Below, in pieces: positions 41,179 through 49,719 of a stretch of DNA of 64,000 nucleotides (its first letter is position 1; the number at the start of each line of letters is the position of its first letter). Origin of the DNA: Spirochaetales bacterium (lineage in GTDB: Bacteria > Spirochaetota > Leptospiria > Leptospirales > Leptonemataceae). A model generated the notes under the pieces. That model was not told the DNA's origin, searched no databases, and saw only the letters and a program-made list of their open reading frames with translations. Made by a program: the position numbers and the translations under genes. The DNA lies in contig JACKOY010000002.1 of NCBI GenBank assembly GCA_024233935.1, positions 62,001 to 126,000 on the forward strand. Reading direction: 5' to 3'.

Positions 41179-42138
41179 CTACTGCGCTACGTAGACAATG
41201 CCCAACGTTGGGTCGGGTAGCACGCCGCTGCTGAGAATCGTCCAGGATGTTCCGTCCGACGAAGAGATCAAGTATCCGCCGTGGCCCACACCGAGTACTA
41301 CGCCGTTGCCTTCCGCCAGGTTACGCGCGTCGCCGGTTGCGCCGAGCGTCGTCCAGCTACCGGTGCCGGTTGCCGAGTACGACATCTGCCCCTGCCATTC
41401 GATTCCCACAAAGCGGTTGCTTACGAAACCGATCCCGGCTTCCAGACCACCTTGTTGCGTGGGACGCGCGGCCAGACTCCAGCTACCGGAGCTTCCATCT
41501 ACGGACGACCAGCTTTCCGAGCTCCAGGCCAGGGCAACGAAGCGACCGTTGCCGTAGGTGACATTCCCGCGGAAGCCCCCCGCGCCACCCGGAGAAACAT
41601 CGGCCCAGCCGCTGCCGTCGGTGGAACGCCAGATTTCTCCGCCCCAACCGACCGTGATGAAAACGCCGCCACCGTAAGCGACGCTCTGCAGGTTATTTCC
41701 GCCAGGAGAAACGTTGGTCCAGGAGTCCCCCCGATCTGTAGAGTACCAGATCGTGCCGCTGCCTCCGGTCGCTACGAAGACCCCGTTTCCGTAGGCAACA
41801 TCGAGAAGATCGTTGCCGCCCACAATCTCGTCGATCCAGGAGGAGCCGCCGTTTGTGGAGCGCCAGATCTGCCCCCCGGCGCCGACCGCGACATAGGTTC
41901 CCTCTCCGTGAGCGAGCCCGTTGAGCTGGGAGCCGGAGCTATGCACAGTATTCCAGGTCTTGCCGTTGTCCGTCGATTGGTAGATGGCGCCGCCGGCTCC
42001 GGCCACAGTGAAATAGGGAGTCAACGCCGCGATCGCCAGAAACGAGAGCTCCGGCTCGGATCCGGTGGAAGGATCGTACAGGCAGGAGCCGGTGCCCAGC
42101 AGGGCCACAAATATGACCTGTACGCCTGTCCGTTTCAC
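41179..42138 (-). CDS. Asp-box / YCF48-like beta-propeller lipoprotein
   Basis: From GTG 42138 the protein has 319 residues with lipobox ALLGTGSC. It then has about six repeats of roughly 40 residues built as GxIWRSTxGGSSW followed by LxxVAYGxGVFVAVG. Asp-boxes are visible as STDNGKTW, STNGGSSW and STDRGDSW. These repeats fold as blades of a propeller. Similar proteins are surface or photosystem-assembly factors; here the lipid anchor suggests the outer membrane. Ligand unknown. Confidence 0.82.
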   Translation of the reverse strand: MKRTGVQVIFVALLGTGSCLYDPSTGSEPELSFLAIAALTPYFTVAGAGGAIYQSTDNGKTWNTVHSSGSQLNGLAHGEGTYVAVGAGGQIWRSTNGGSSWIDEIVGGNDLLDVAYGNGVFVATGGSGTIWYSTDRGDSWTNVSPGGNNLQSVAYGGGVFITVGWGGEIWRSTDGSGWADVSPGGAGGFRGNVTYGNGRFVALAWSSESWSSVDGSSGSWSLAARPTQQGGLEAGIGFVSNRFVGIEWQGQMSYSATGTGSWTTLGATGDARNLAEGNGVVLGVGHGGYLISSSDGTSWTILSSGVLPDPTLGIVYVAQ

Positions 42139-42543
42139 GATCTTACATTCATGGCTGGCTGTTACCGAAGAAGTCCAGCGAGAATGCGGGAAAGCCGCGA
42201 TTCTCCCACTCCCCGGCTGAGGCACAGTATCTTCGTGGCTGCCGCAGCCCTTTTCAAACGCCCGCTCAATGAGCATACCGGTATTTCTCTATTACCGCCA
42301 GCAGAAAAACGGATCGGCGGACATCATTGCGCGCGTCGTTGCGGCCGTGCATCAAACGGCAAGCAGCCCTCGAAGTTCAAGATGATGCACAAAGTCGGCG
42401 GCGTTTCTTTCGGAATCGGATTCGGACCCCGCCGCCCCGGGCGCCCTCGCTGCCAGGCGCAAAACTGATTGCGCGCTCCTGTGAGCATAAGAGCCTCGAC
42501 CTGCCGGTTTGCTGCGTTGCCGCAGAGTGGTCCGCCCGAAACA
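42139..42543. other. Intergenic stretch without a convincing gene
   Basis: These 405 bp separate two divergent genes. The longest new ATG frame (42269-42385, 38 codons) has no ribosome site and no recognisable sequence; the long plus-strand frame that crosses the region is antisense to the propeller gene. I see no terminator or clear promoter. Confidence 0.5.
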
Positions 42544-42888
42544 GTGTCAAACGTGGACGTCTGGATTCTTGTCGATTTCGTAGCTTATGCAGTGGGCACG
42601 GCGGGTATGGGCGTGATCGTCTGGGGTTCCGTGCGGGCGCTGTCCGGGTTCTTTCTTGCTGAGTTCCGGGGCCGGCACAATAGCGACACGACCGGCGCGC
42701 TGGAACGATTGCGACTGGGTTTTGGCGCTTATTTGTTGCTCGGGCTGGAATTCATGGTGGCGGCCGACATTATTCACACGATCGCTCGCCCGGACTTCGA
42801 GAGCCTGATCGTGCTTGGCGCGATCGTCGCGATTCGAACCGTGATCAGTTTCTTTTTGACCCGCGAGATGCGCATTTCGGATCGTTGA
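42544..42888 (+). CDS. DUF1622-type small membrane protein
   Basis: From GTG 42544 the protein has 114 residues with three hydrophobic segments. The core RLGFGAYLLLGLEFMVAADIIHTI followed by LIVLGAIVAIRTVISFFL and a basic end is typical of the DUF1622 family, whose function is unknown. The start could also be GTG 42553; there is no strong ribosome site. Confidence 0.72.
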   Translation: MSNVDVWILVDFVAYAVGTAGMGVIVWGSVRALSGFFLAEFRGRHNSDTTGALERLRLGFGAYLLLGLEFMVAADIIHTIARPDFESLIVLGAIVAIRTVISFFLTREMRISDR

Positions 42889-42963
42889 TTACTGAATTGC
42901 ACTCAAAAGGCGGCCTCGCATTATCGGCGCGAGCCCGGGCCTCAAGGAACCGGAACAACCAGG

Positions 42964-43971
42964 ATGGCGGTTAGCGCACAAACGGAATTGGCGATAGAAG
43001 CCGATGGGCTTGCGAAATCTTACGGTAAGACGCGCGCGCTGCGGGGCATTGATCTTGCGATACGACGCGGAAGCGTTTACGGAATTCTCGGACCCAACGG
43101 CGCCGGCAAGACCACGACAATTCGCATACTGACCACGCTCATCAAACCCACAGGCGGCAGCGCCCGGGTGCTCGGTCACGATGTGGTCCGTGAAGCGGCC
43201 GATGTACGTTCAAAGATCTGTCTGACCGGCCAGCACGCCTCGCTGGACGAAGATCTGACGGGGCAGGAAAATTTGGTACTGATCGCGCGCCTTTTTGGTT
43301 TGGGCTGGAGATCGGCCCGGGCCAGAGCGGCCGAACTTCTGGCCGCCTTTGACCTCGAAGAATTCGCGCGTCGATTGGTGCGTACCTATTCCGGCGGCCT
43401 GCGTCGCAGGCTCGACATTGCTGCGGGTCTCATTCTCATACCGGAAATCGTATTTCTGGACGAGCCGACCACGGGCCTGGACCCGCGTAGTCGAAACCAG
43501 GTCTGGGATATTGTCCGGACAATCGCCGCCGAGGGCACCACTGTTCTTTTGACCACCCAGTACATGGAGGAGGCGGATCGTCTGGCCGATCGCCTGGCGG
43601 TCATTGATCACGGGCGCCTCATCGCCGATGGGACCAGTAGCGAACTGAAGGCTTCGGTGGGCGCCAACAGCGTACGCGTTCGTTTGTTTGACCTTTCCGA
43701 TCGTGACCGGGCCGAACAGATTTTGCGCGAGCAGGTGCAACTGGAGGTGCATGCCGGTTCCGATGCCTTTTCCCTGGTGGCGGCTCTGGATCGCGAAAAC
43801 CAGATCACCCAGGCGTTTCACTCCCTGACCGGCAACGGCCTGCGCATCGCCGACTTCTCCGTGGGTCAGCCCACCATGGACGAAGTGTTCTTTGCACTCA
43901 CCGGTCATCCCGCAATCGACGAGCCGGAGCCGGGCCATCCCGACGGCGCAATCAAGGAGCCTGGATCGTGA
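42964..43971 (+). CDS. ABC transporter ATPase, DrrA-type
   Basis: This 335-residue ATPase has Walker A GPNGAGKTTT, signature TYSGGLRRRLDIA, Walker B IVFLDEPTTGLD and the switch histidine region TTQYMEEADRL. The C-terminal extension and the order of elements are those of the daunorubicin-resistance (DrrA) subfamily. It drives the ABC-2 permease encoded next (overlap GTGA), exporting a lipid, drug or polysaccharide. Substrate unknown. Confidence 0.92.
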   Translation: MAVSAQTELAIEADGLAKSYGKTRALRGIDLAIRRGSVYGILGPNGAGKTTTIRILTTLIKPTGGSARVLGHDVVREAADVRSKICLTGQHASLDEDLTGQENLVLIARLFGLGWRSARARAAELLAAFDLEEFARRLVRTYSGGLRRRLDIAAGLILIPEIVFLDEPTTGLDPRSRNQVWDIVRTIAAEGTTVLLTTQYMEEADRLADRLAVIDHGRLIADGTSSELKASVGANSVRVRLFDLSDRDRAEQILREQVQLEVHAGSDAFSLVAALDRENQITQAFHSLTGNGLRIADFSVGQPTMDEVFFALTGHPAIDEPEPGHPDGAIKEPGS

Positions 43972-44795
43972 GCGGAAGGAACGAAGAGCCGGGCGCAAAG
44001 CTGCGGGGTTTTCTGAGTCGTCATGAAAGACGCCGGCCGCCTGGAGTGCTGGCGGCCTGCCTCACCCTGGCCTGGCGGGCCATGCTGAAGATCAAGCACG
44101 TGCCCTTTCAGATGTTCGACGTGACGATCATGCCGATTATGTTCACGTTGTTGTTCACCTTCATATTTGGAGGCGCCCTGGCGGGCAGTCCGGCCGATTA
44201 CGTTCAGTTTCTTCTGCCGGGAATCCTGGTGCAGACGGTTGTATTCATCACCGTCTATACCGGTGTCGGATTGAACACAGACATCCAGAAGGGTCTGTTC
44301 GATCGTTTCCGCTCCCTGCCCATGTGGCAGGCGGCGCCCCTGGTGGGTGCGCTTCTGGGAGATATCTTCCGATATTCCGTGGCATCAACAGTGATTTTGA
44401 TCATCGGTTTGATACTGGGCTTCAGACCCCAGGGCGGCCTGGCCGGTGTCCTGGCGGCCTTCGCGCTGGTGCTTGTGTTCTCGAGCTCTTTGTCCTGGAT
44501 CTGGATTATCTTCGCCATGAAGGTGCAAACGCCCGAGTCGGTCATGACCACGAGTTTCATTTTCCTCATGCCGGTGACCTTCGCGAGCAACATCTTCGTG
44601 GAACTGCAAACCATGCCCGACTGGTTGCAGGTCGTTGTGGGCAACAATCCCGTGACGCATCTGGCCACCGCCGCACGATCACTCATGCATGGTGAGGGCG
44701 ACTGGACGGCGATTGTCTGGGTATTGGCATACTCCGCCTTAATCCAATTGGTTGCCGTGCCGATCGCAATATACATGTATCGCAAAGAGCGATAG
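43968..44795 (+). CDS. ABC-2 type permease, DrrB-like
   Basis: The protein has 275 residues and six helices, with the ABC-2 motifs PIMFTLLFTFIFGGALAG, FLLPGILVQTVVF and FDRFRSLPMWQAAPLVG. The coupled ATPase upstream completes an exporter half. Start GTG 43968. Confidence 0.9.
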   Translation: MSGRNEEPGAKLRGFLSRHERRRPPGVLAACLTLAWRAMLKIKHVPFQMFDVTIMPIMFTLLFTFIFGGALAGSPADYVQFLLPGILVQTVVFITVYTGVGLNTDIQKGLFDRFRSLPMWQAAPLVGALLGDIFRYSVASTVILIIGLILGFRPQGGLAGVLAAFALVLVFSSSLSWIWIIFAMKVQTPESVMTTSFIFLMPVTFASNIFVELQTMPDWLQVVVGNNPVTHLATAARSLMHGEGDWTAIVWVLAYSALIQLVAVPIAIYMYRKER

Positions 44796-44854
44796 GGTTT
44801 GCGTTGTGCGTCACGTTTGGTGCGCGTGGACGCAGTTCTCTGTGCGGCCGTTTC

Positions 44855-45763
44855 TCAGGCTGCCCGGGCATCGCCCCCCAGGTCTCTCAGGTGTTTCCCG
44901 ACGACGAGTACGATGTAGACCAGCCAGCCAATCATTCCCACATGCAGCACATCGTTCTCGGAAAAATAGAACCCCTCTCCGTTTCGATAGAGTGCCTGGG
45001 TAATGCCGGCGGCGTAGTACCAGAAGTACGCGACCTGCACAACCACGAACAGCAACGCCGCCATCAAAAGCGAACCCGATAGGGCCTCCCGCGTTCGCAC
45101 ATACTTGTAACCCGAAATCAGTATCACGAACAGAACGCCCGGCAGCGCAAAAAGCATCAGTACCTCAAAAGAGAGCAGCGTGCGGTTCGGTTCTGTCATG
45201 CCCAGGATGCTGATCGCAACGTAGACGATGGCGTTTAAGGCACAGTAGGCGAATACGATCTTTCGAAAAACGCCCCGCGTGCAGGCATAACCCACTGCGG
45301 TCAGCATGGCGCTGACGCTGATGGCCTGGGTGAGACTGTAGCCAATCTCGAAGCCGTTGGTCAAGAGGCAGAATTCCTGTCCCGCGCACTTCAAGGCGTA
45401 ACTGAAGGCCTGATAACTGATGCCGGCCTGAGCCGCACCGATGCCGCCCAGCACGAGCGAGACTCCGAACCAGACCCGTGATTTCTGCTCCCGATGCATT
45501 TTCAGGAAGTAGACGCCGGCCAGGACCCAGAGCGCCGCGAGCAGGAATACGAGAAACGAACCGAGCGGTTCATTAAAAACGGTTCCACCGATTTCCACGC
45601 AGGGCCGCATGGCGCACCACTGTTCAGGCGTTGTCAGAGGTTCGTAGAGCAACTCGTTGGTCCGGCAGGCGGACGTTCCGAACAGGACCAACGCCAGACC
45701 AGTAGGTACAGCCAGGGGTTTGCTGACGTTGCGAAGCCGGGAGTGGGTTGTTTTTGTCTTCAC
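44855..45763 (-). CDS. Polytopic membrane protein with lipobox-like N-terminus
   Basis: The protein has 302 residues. The N-terminal segment TGLALVLFGTSAC looks like a lipoprotein signal, followed by a loop with two cysteines (PEQWCAMRPCVEIGG) and then about seven helices. A further external Cys pair is ALKCAGQEFCLL. I do not recognise the family; if the lipobox is used this would be an unusual lipidated polytopic protein. Confidence 0.6.
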   Translation of the reverse strand: MKTKTTHSRLRNVSKPLAVPTGLALVLFGTSACRTNELLYEPLTTPEQWCAMRPCVEIGGTVFNEPLGSFLVFLLAALWVLAGVYFLKMHREQKSRVWFGVSLVLGGIGAAQAGISYQAFSYALKCAGQEFCLLTNGFEIGYSLTQAISVSAMLTAVGYACTRGVFRKIVFAYCALNAIVYVAISILGMTEPNRTLLSFEVLMLFALPGVLFVILISGYKYVRTREALSGSLLMAALLFVVVQVAYFWYYAAGITQALYRNGEGFYFSENDVLHVGMIGWLVYIVLVVGKHLRDLGGDARAA

Positions 45764-45884
45764 AGGTTTCCTTTGGGTGGCTCTTGAGCTTCCGGTAGAG
45801 CGCGTCTGAGGCCCGGGCTTCTACCTCAAAGCGTACGCCGGACAGTCAAGTCGGTTTCTCGTGAGTGCGAACATCCACGGCCTT

Positions 45885-46703
45885 TTAAGCCCCATCAAAC
45901 AGGTACTCAACCGAAGAGAACGGTCCCGATGGAAAGAAGTACACCTCAAGCAGCGGTTCGGTGGGGCTCGTGTTGATGCTGTGATGAATGCAATAGGGCG
46001 GGGGATAGATATAGCTCATTTCCCGGACCGGCTCGTAGTGCCCACCCTGGATGTGTGTCTTGCCCTCGCCCCCCGAAAACAATATGATCTGTGTCTGACG
46101 ATGATAATGGCTGTCCACGTCGTGACCGGGATCGATCTTTGTGACTCCGAGCACCATTTGATCGGTGTCAATGAGTGTGCGCCAGGCAAGCGGGCTGTCT
46201 TCGGGTCTCAATAGCGGCCCGTCCCAGTTTTCCCAGGCAACGCTATCGGCCCGAATGCAATGGATTCGCGTGGCGCTGCGTTCCGGTTGATCGGCCGGTT
46301 TTCGGAAGGCGAGGGACTCGAAGGGCCCGCAAGGGAAAAAGAACAGCAGCCGGCATTCTTGATCCGCTGAATTCTTCAGGCCGATGGCGCTACCGGCCGG
46401 TACAAATACGCTATCTGATTTCACAAGCTCTTTGGCCCCATCCTCAAGGTTGACCGCGGCGACGCCTGTATATACATGAATGGCCTTGTCAACCTCATGA
46501 ACATGGAGTGGGATCGCTTGCCCCGGTTCGAGCAAGACCAACAGCGCAACCAATTCGTCTTTGTCGAGCAGCAGTCGGTAATTTGCGCGGCTGTAATCGT
46601 AGAAGGAAAGTGTTTGCGTCGCAATTTTGTCCGCGTGCCTCAACTCGACGGGCGCCGCGTTGGGTGGAATTCTGTCTCCGGCTCTGGATTTCGAAAGGGA
46701 CAT
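45885..46703 (-). CDS. Double-cupin protein
   Basis: The protein has 272 residues with two cupin barrels. The first has GQAIPLHVHEVDKAIHVYTG with metal-ligand histidines and a Glu; the second has GHDVDSHYHRQTQIILFSGG and later CIHHSIN. Such bicupins include dioxygenases, isomerases and binding proteins; the reaction cannot be told from sequence. It lies alone, divergent from the adenylate cyclase gene. Confidence 0.8.
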   Translation of the reverse strand: MSLSKSRAGDRIPPNAAPVELRHADKIATQTLSFYDYSRANYRLLLDKDELVALLVLLEPGQAIPLHVHEVDKAIHVYTGVAAVNLEDGAKELVKSDSVFVPAGSAIGLKNSADQECRLLFFFPCGPFESLAFRKPADQPERSATRIHCIRADSVAWENWDGPLLRPEDSPLAWRTLIDTDQMVLGVTKIDPGHDVDSHYHRQTQIILFSGGEGKTHIQGGHYEPVREMSYIYPPPYCIHHSINTSPTEPLLEVYFFPSGPFSSVEYLFDGA

Positions 46704-46811
46704 CGAAAAACTTCATCGGGGGAAGCGCCGGCGCGCAAGAAAAATCCAGTCACTGAGCCGAATTGCCGAATCTGCTTGCCGAACCGTACGAGTCCCGATG
46801 AGTAGCGTGGC

Positions 46812-49442
46812 ATGCCTGTTCGCCAACCGTCACCGGTCCGCTTGCTTGCGTTGTCAGCGCTGCTTTTCGCGGCGTGCTCCCCGGCCTCTCCGGATCGTGC
46901 CCGACCGGAAGCAATCGGCGGTGTGATCGACCTTTCCGATTGGGATTTCCAAAAAGACGGCCCCGTTTCACTGCGCGGCGAGTGGGATTTCTACTGGGAA
47001 CAATTGAGGGAACCCGGAGCCAGCGCGGCGTCGTCGACGACCGCGTCCCACATGTACGTGCCCGGAGGTTGGAATGAATACAAGCCCGAGGGCCGGCAAA
47101 GTGAAATCGGACCGTATGGATTTGGCACCTACGAGCTGCGCCTGATCCTGCCCGAGAGCGCGGCGGAATTGGCGCTCACGGTCCCAAATCAGAACACCGC
47201 CCATCGCACATACCTCAACGGAACCCTGCTTTCGAGCGACGGAGTTGTTAGCGAAGATGCTGCGCTCTCCGTTTCGGGGAACCGGGCGACGTTTCGACCC
47301 ATACCGCCGGGGCCAACCGCCGTTGCCCATCTGCTTGTCCAGGTTTCCAACTATCAGCACCGCACCGGAGGCCTGCTGAACGCTCCCGCAATTGGCACCG
47401 TGTCCTCCCTTTCGGCCGATAGTCGACGCGCTCTGTTTCGTGACGCCTTCCTGCTGGGGTGCATGATACTGGCCGGGTCTTACCATAGTTTGCTCTATCT
47501 TTTCCGTAGAAAGGAGCTCGCCGCCTTCTGGTTCGGTCTTGTGTGCCTGTCTATCGCGCTGCGAATTTTGACGACCGGCACACGCCTTCTCGGCGAGGCG
47601 CTACCCGATCTGCAATGGTCGATCATGCTCCGCGTGGAGTACATCAGCCTGTATGTGTTGGTTCCGTTGCTGGCTGGATTTTTGCGCGATCTGTTTCCCG
47701 ACCAATTCTCACGTATTGTTGCGCGAACCATTGTGGCATCCGTAAGCATCCTGGTCGTTTCGGTCCTGGTCTTACCGACGACGATGTTTACCCGGACGCT
47801 ACCGGCCTTTCAACTGCTGGCTGTCATGTCGGCCCTTTATGGACTGGCGGTTCTGGCTCAATCGGCCTGGCTCGGTAGCGGCAGCACCTGGTTTATGCTC
47901 GTGGGCTGGATCGTGCTTCTGGGGAGCATGATCAATGACATGCTGTACGTGCAGGTTCGCATCGGAACGGGTTTTATCGGGCCGCTCGGTTTGTTTGTTT
48001 TTGCGCTCACGCACTCGGCAGCACTTTCGCGTCGTATCGCGAGAGCCTTTAACCGCAGCGAGGAGCTTTCGGAAACACTGGAAAGCCGGGTTGTGGAGCG
48101 CACCAATCAACTGAGCGTGGCGCACGACGAGGCGCAGGCGGCGCGCCTGTCGGCCGAGCGGGCGCGACAAGAGGCCGAAGTTCTCGCGCAACTGGCACGG
48201 CGGGCCAACGAAGCCCGGGACCCGGACGGATTGGTGGAGCAGGTCGGACGCATTCTTCAGTCCCGCTATGGGGCCGAAAATATTGGACTGTATGTTGTCA
48301 GTCGCGAATCGCAGCGGCTGCTTTTGCGAACCGGTCTGTTGGGCGAAGAAATGGCGACGCCGGGTCGCTTCTCAAGCATCGCTACCGACATTCCGCTTGT
48401 ACCGGCGAGTGGCTCTTTGTACCGAACCTACCGTCGGGCGAGGTCTTTGTTTGCCCGCATCGACGAGCGCTGGATGCGGAAATTCCCCGTGGACGCGGCT
48501 CTGGTTCGTGAGTGGAAGTTTGAGTGGTTTGTTCATCTTCCACTACTCGTGGAAGATGAAGTGATAGGAATCCTGACCGTTGTTGGTCGTGGTGCCCAAA
48601 ACCCTTTTTCGCGGGAAGGGAAGGATTTTGTCGAGCGTATGGCCCAACAGGTATCGGGGGCCGTTCGGACCATGGAGCTATTGCAGGAAACGCAAGCGGC
48701 CCGGGGAGAAGCCGAGGAGGCGCGTGCGGCCGCCGACCGAATTTTGCAAAACGTCTTGCCGGTGCAAATCGCGGAGGCTCTCAAAAACGAAGGGCAGGTG
48801 GAACCGCTTTTTTATGACTCGGCCACCGTGCTCTTTACTGATTTCGTGGGCTTCACCGCGACCAGTGAGACGATGCTTCCCGACGAACTGGTGCGGGAAC
48901 TGGATATCTGTTTCGGGCAATTCGACGCCATTTGCCGTCGCCATCAGCTGGAAAAGCTGAAGACAATCGGAGACTCCTACATGTGTGCGGGCGGCCTGCC
49001 CGAAATCAACCTGACCCATCCGATTGATGCGTGCATGGCGGCGCTCGGATTTCTGGATTTTATGGAGACGATGCATCGGCAAAAGGGAGCTGCCGGCGAA
49101 AAGTACTGGGAAATACGAATCGGGCTCCATACCGGACCGGTTACGGCGGGCGTGATCGGAAGAGATAAGTTTGCCTACGACATCTGGGGCGATACGGTGA
49201 ACACCGCCAGCCGTCTGGAATCTTCGGGCTCCCCGGGGAAGGTCAATATTTCCGGCGACACGTATCGGCTGGTGGGCGACTTCTTTGAGTGTGAGCACCG
49301 CGGCAAGGTCGCCGTGAAGGGCAAGAAACCGATCGACATGTACTTCCTTTTTCGAATAAAGCCAGAGCTTTCCGCAGATGCCGCCGGACTTCAACCGAAT
49401 CAGCGTTTCGAGGAGTTGCGAGAAGGTTTCGGAATCCTCTAA
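46812..49442 (+). CDS. 7TMR-DISM receptor with GAF domain and class III adenylate cyclase
   Basis: The 876-residue protein has, in order: a lipobox-type signal (LLFAACSPAS); an extracytoplasmic galactose-binding-like domain (LRGEWDFYW, MYVPGGWNEY, about 35-200); seven helices (about 215-410); a coiled coil; a GAF domain (about 460-625); and a cyclase catalytic domain. The cyclase keeps metal-binding Asp677 in FTDFVGFT, EKLKTIGDSYM with Lys717 and Asp721, and YDIWGDTVNTASRLES with the adenine Asp, Asn and Arg, so it should make cAMP from ATP. It opens the sensory cluster. Ligand probably a sugar or envelope fragment; inferred. Confidence 0.92.
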   Translation: MPVRQPSPVRLLALSALLFAACSPASPDRARPEAIGGVIDLSDWDFQKDGPVSLRGEWDFYWEQLREPGASAASSTTASHMYVPGGWNEYKPEGRQSEIGPYGFGTYELRLILPESAAELALTVPNQNTAHRTYLNGTLLSSDGVVSEDAALSVSGNRATFRPIPPGPTAVAHLLVQVSNYQHRTGGLLNAPAIGTVSSLSADSRRALFRDAFLLGCMILAGSYHSLLYLFRRKELAAFWFGLVCLSIALRILTTGTRLLGEALPDLQWSIMLRVEYISLYVLVPLLAGFLRDLFPDQFSRIVARTIVASVSILVVSVLVLPTTMFTRTLPAFQLLAVMSALYGLAVLAQSAWLGSGSTWFMLVGWIVLLGSMINDMLYVQVRIGTGFIGPLGLFVFALTHSAALSRRIARAFNRSEELSETLESRVVERTNQLSVAHDEAQAARLSAERARQEAEVLAQLARRANEARDPDGLVEQVGRILQSRYGAENIGLYVVSRESQRLLLRTGLLGEEMATPGRFSSIATDIPLVPASGSLYRTYRRARSLFARIDERWMRKFPVDAALVREWKFEWFVHLPLLVEDEVIGILTVVGRGAQNPFSREGKDFVERMAQQVSGAVRTMELLQETQAARGEAEEARAAADRILQNVLPVQIAEALKNEGQVEPLFYDSATVLFTDFVGFTATSETMLPDELVRELDICFGQFDAICRRHQLEKLKTIGDSYMCAGGLPEINLTHPIDACMAALGFLDFMETMHRQKGAAGEKYWEIRIGLHTGPVTAGVIGRDKFAYDIWGDTVNTASRLESSGSPGKVNISGDTYRLVGDFFECEHRGKVAVKGKKPIDMYFLFRIKPELSADAAGLQPNQRFEELREGFGIL

Positions 49443-49719
49443 ATTGATGCCTGTCGGTTGTCGCGCGTAACGCAGAGCATGCCCAGGACCCGGACGCGGT
49501 TACCGGGGCGGGCCTGGAGCGGCGGGCGCGTTGCCCGCTGTGCGCCCGCCCGGGACTGACTCTGCTCGGTCGCCGCTGTGTTTGCGCCGACTTCGCGGAT
49601 CTGTTCACTGAGGGCTGCGCTCCAGGCACCGCCTCGCGGACCTGCGAGCAAAGCAGCGGCCGAAAAATACGTGCTTGTTCGGGGATCTGCTTGCCCGGCC
49701 CTGCACCCCGGCTTGAGAT
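49443..49719. other. GC-rich intergenic stretch in the sensory cluster
   Basis: No gene is seen in these 277 bp. A 6-bp GC hairpin with a 5-nt loop lies at 49522-49538 but lacks a T-run. The stretch probably carries the promoter of the next receptor kinase; no clear hexamers were found. Confidence 0.4.

Noticed and set aside
42269..42385. 38-codon ATG frame in the 405-bp gap
   Set aside because: No ribosome site, no recognisable sequence, and such short frames are expected by chance.
41281..42468. 395-codon plus-strand frame
   Set aside because: Antisense to the Asp-box lipoprotein, whose repeats and lipobox are clear; the frame is a by-product of Gly/Ser-rich GC-rich codons.
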